Positions 63,679 to 64,000 of a stretch of DNA of 64,000 nucleotides are shown piece after piece. The stretch lies in NCBI GenBank assembly GCA_037576215.1, contig JBANDB010000001.1, forward strand, positions 4,712,001-4,776,000. Direction: 5' to 3'. Within the stretch, counting starts at the first letter, position 1; every line of letters starts with the position of its first letter. This DNA is from Armillaria gallica (Eukaryota; Basidiomycota; Agaricomycetes; Agaricales; Physalacriaceae). A program made the translations under genes and the position numbers. The notes beneath the pieces are model-generated. The model made no database searches, was not told where the DNA came from, and saw only the letters and a program-made list of their open reading frames with translations.

Positions 63679-64000
63679 AATGATCAACAAACGTGCCATT
63701 GAATACGCCGACCTCTTCGTCGTTTCTCTCTCTAATCCGTATCGTCCTGTTCACTGCGCCCTGTTCTATGTCTCTTGCCTCAAAATATTCACCTCCACCC
63801 CGGAGACTATCCTTAGTCTGCAAAGAACCAGACACGACATCTTTGATACACTTGTTCGCTTCCTCACAGTCCCACGATCCCGGTCCGAGGCTCTTTCATT
63901 CGGGGCCTCCTTAGAGAAATGCGCCTGCGAGGTCGAAACCGACAGCGATCTCAAACTGATCCACAATCTTCGCGACTTTCGATACCCCAAATCGCAATGC
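63679..64000 (+). CDS. Partial ORF of unknown function, cut by the right edge
   Basis: From ATG 63679 the frame stays open to the end of the window (107 codons): MINKRAIEYADLFVVSLSNP, then YRPVHCALFYVSCLKIFTST, PETILSLQRTRHDIFDTLVR, and so on through DSDLKLIHNLRDFRYPKSQC. The composition is protein-like and hydrophobic residues are regularly spaced, but I do not recognise a family. The upstream sequence has a pyrimidine-AG acceptor (cgcag/atcagg near 63657), so the ATG may be internal to a longer gene. Incomplete at the 3' end. Confidence 0.45.

Overview
The window is nuclear DNA of a filamentous basidiomycete, most likely an Agaricomycete. Genes are interrupted by many short introns (about 47-70 nt, GT-AG, two probable GC-AG). 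Several families are typical of that class: DUF6534 membrane proteins, intracellular and secreted GMC oxidoreductases, F-box proteins with a leading coiled coil, a wax-synthase-type acyltransferase, and a TmpA/TmpB-like flavoprotein. Gene models were built by joining open frames at splice signals by eye. Most long models sum to a whole number of codons, which supports them. No homology search was possible.

Layout. 1-2652 (-): SREBP-type transcription factor, 3' end cut by the window edge. 2935-4449 (-): DUF6534 membrane protein. 5535-14989: SAM methyltransferase (+), intracellular GMC oxidase (+), cytochrome P450 (+) and a secreted GMC oxidoreductase (-), a compact oxidative group without a backbone synthase. 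14990-18712: gene-poor, with a decayed medium-chain dehydrogenase pseudogene. 19021-22024: coiled-coil protein (-) and kinase-like protein (+). 22903-29012: two more DUF6534 genes (-) flanking a wax-synthase-like acyltransferase (+). 31137-33714: a small protein with a paralogue at 51504-52449, and a tail-anchored orphan. 35256-37783 (+): zinc-finger/VEFS-box protein, a candidate Suz12 subunit of Polycomb repressive complex 2. 38640-39909 (-): F-box protein. 40871-44865 (-): HMG-CoA reductase. 47241-47893 (+): ribosomal protein eL42. 48275-50138 (+): GNAT acetyltransferase. 54903-56187 (-): unknown low-complexity protein. 57284-58969 (-): membrane flavoprotein. 61002-62548 (-): F-box protein. 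63679 to the right edge (+): partial unknown ORF.

Functional links. The sterol regulator (SREBP) and the rate-limiting sterol enzyme (HMG-CoA reductase) lie about 38 kb apart; a CACGTG box abuts the SREBP start and a partial sterol-element-like site lies 250 bp upstream of HMG-CoA reductase. The methyltransferase/GMC/P450/GMC group could be a tailoring cassette or lignocellulose-related oxidative genes. I see no core polyketide, peptide or terpene synthase, no intact transposon, no CRISPR array and no convincing tRNA gene.
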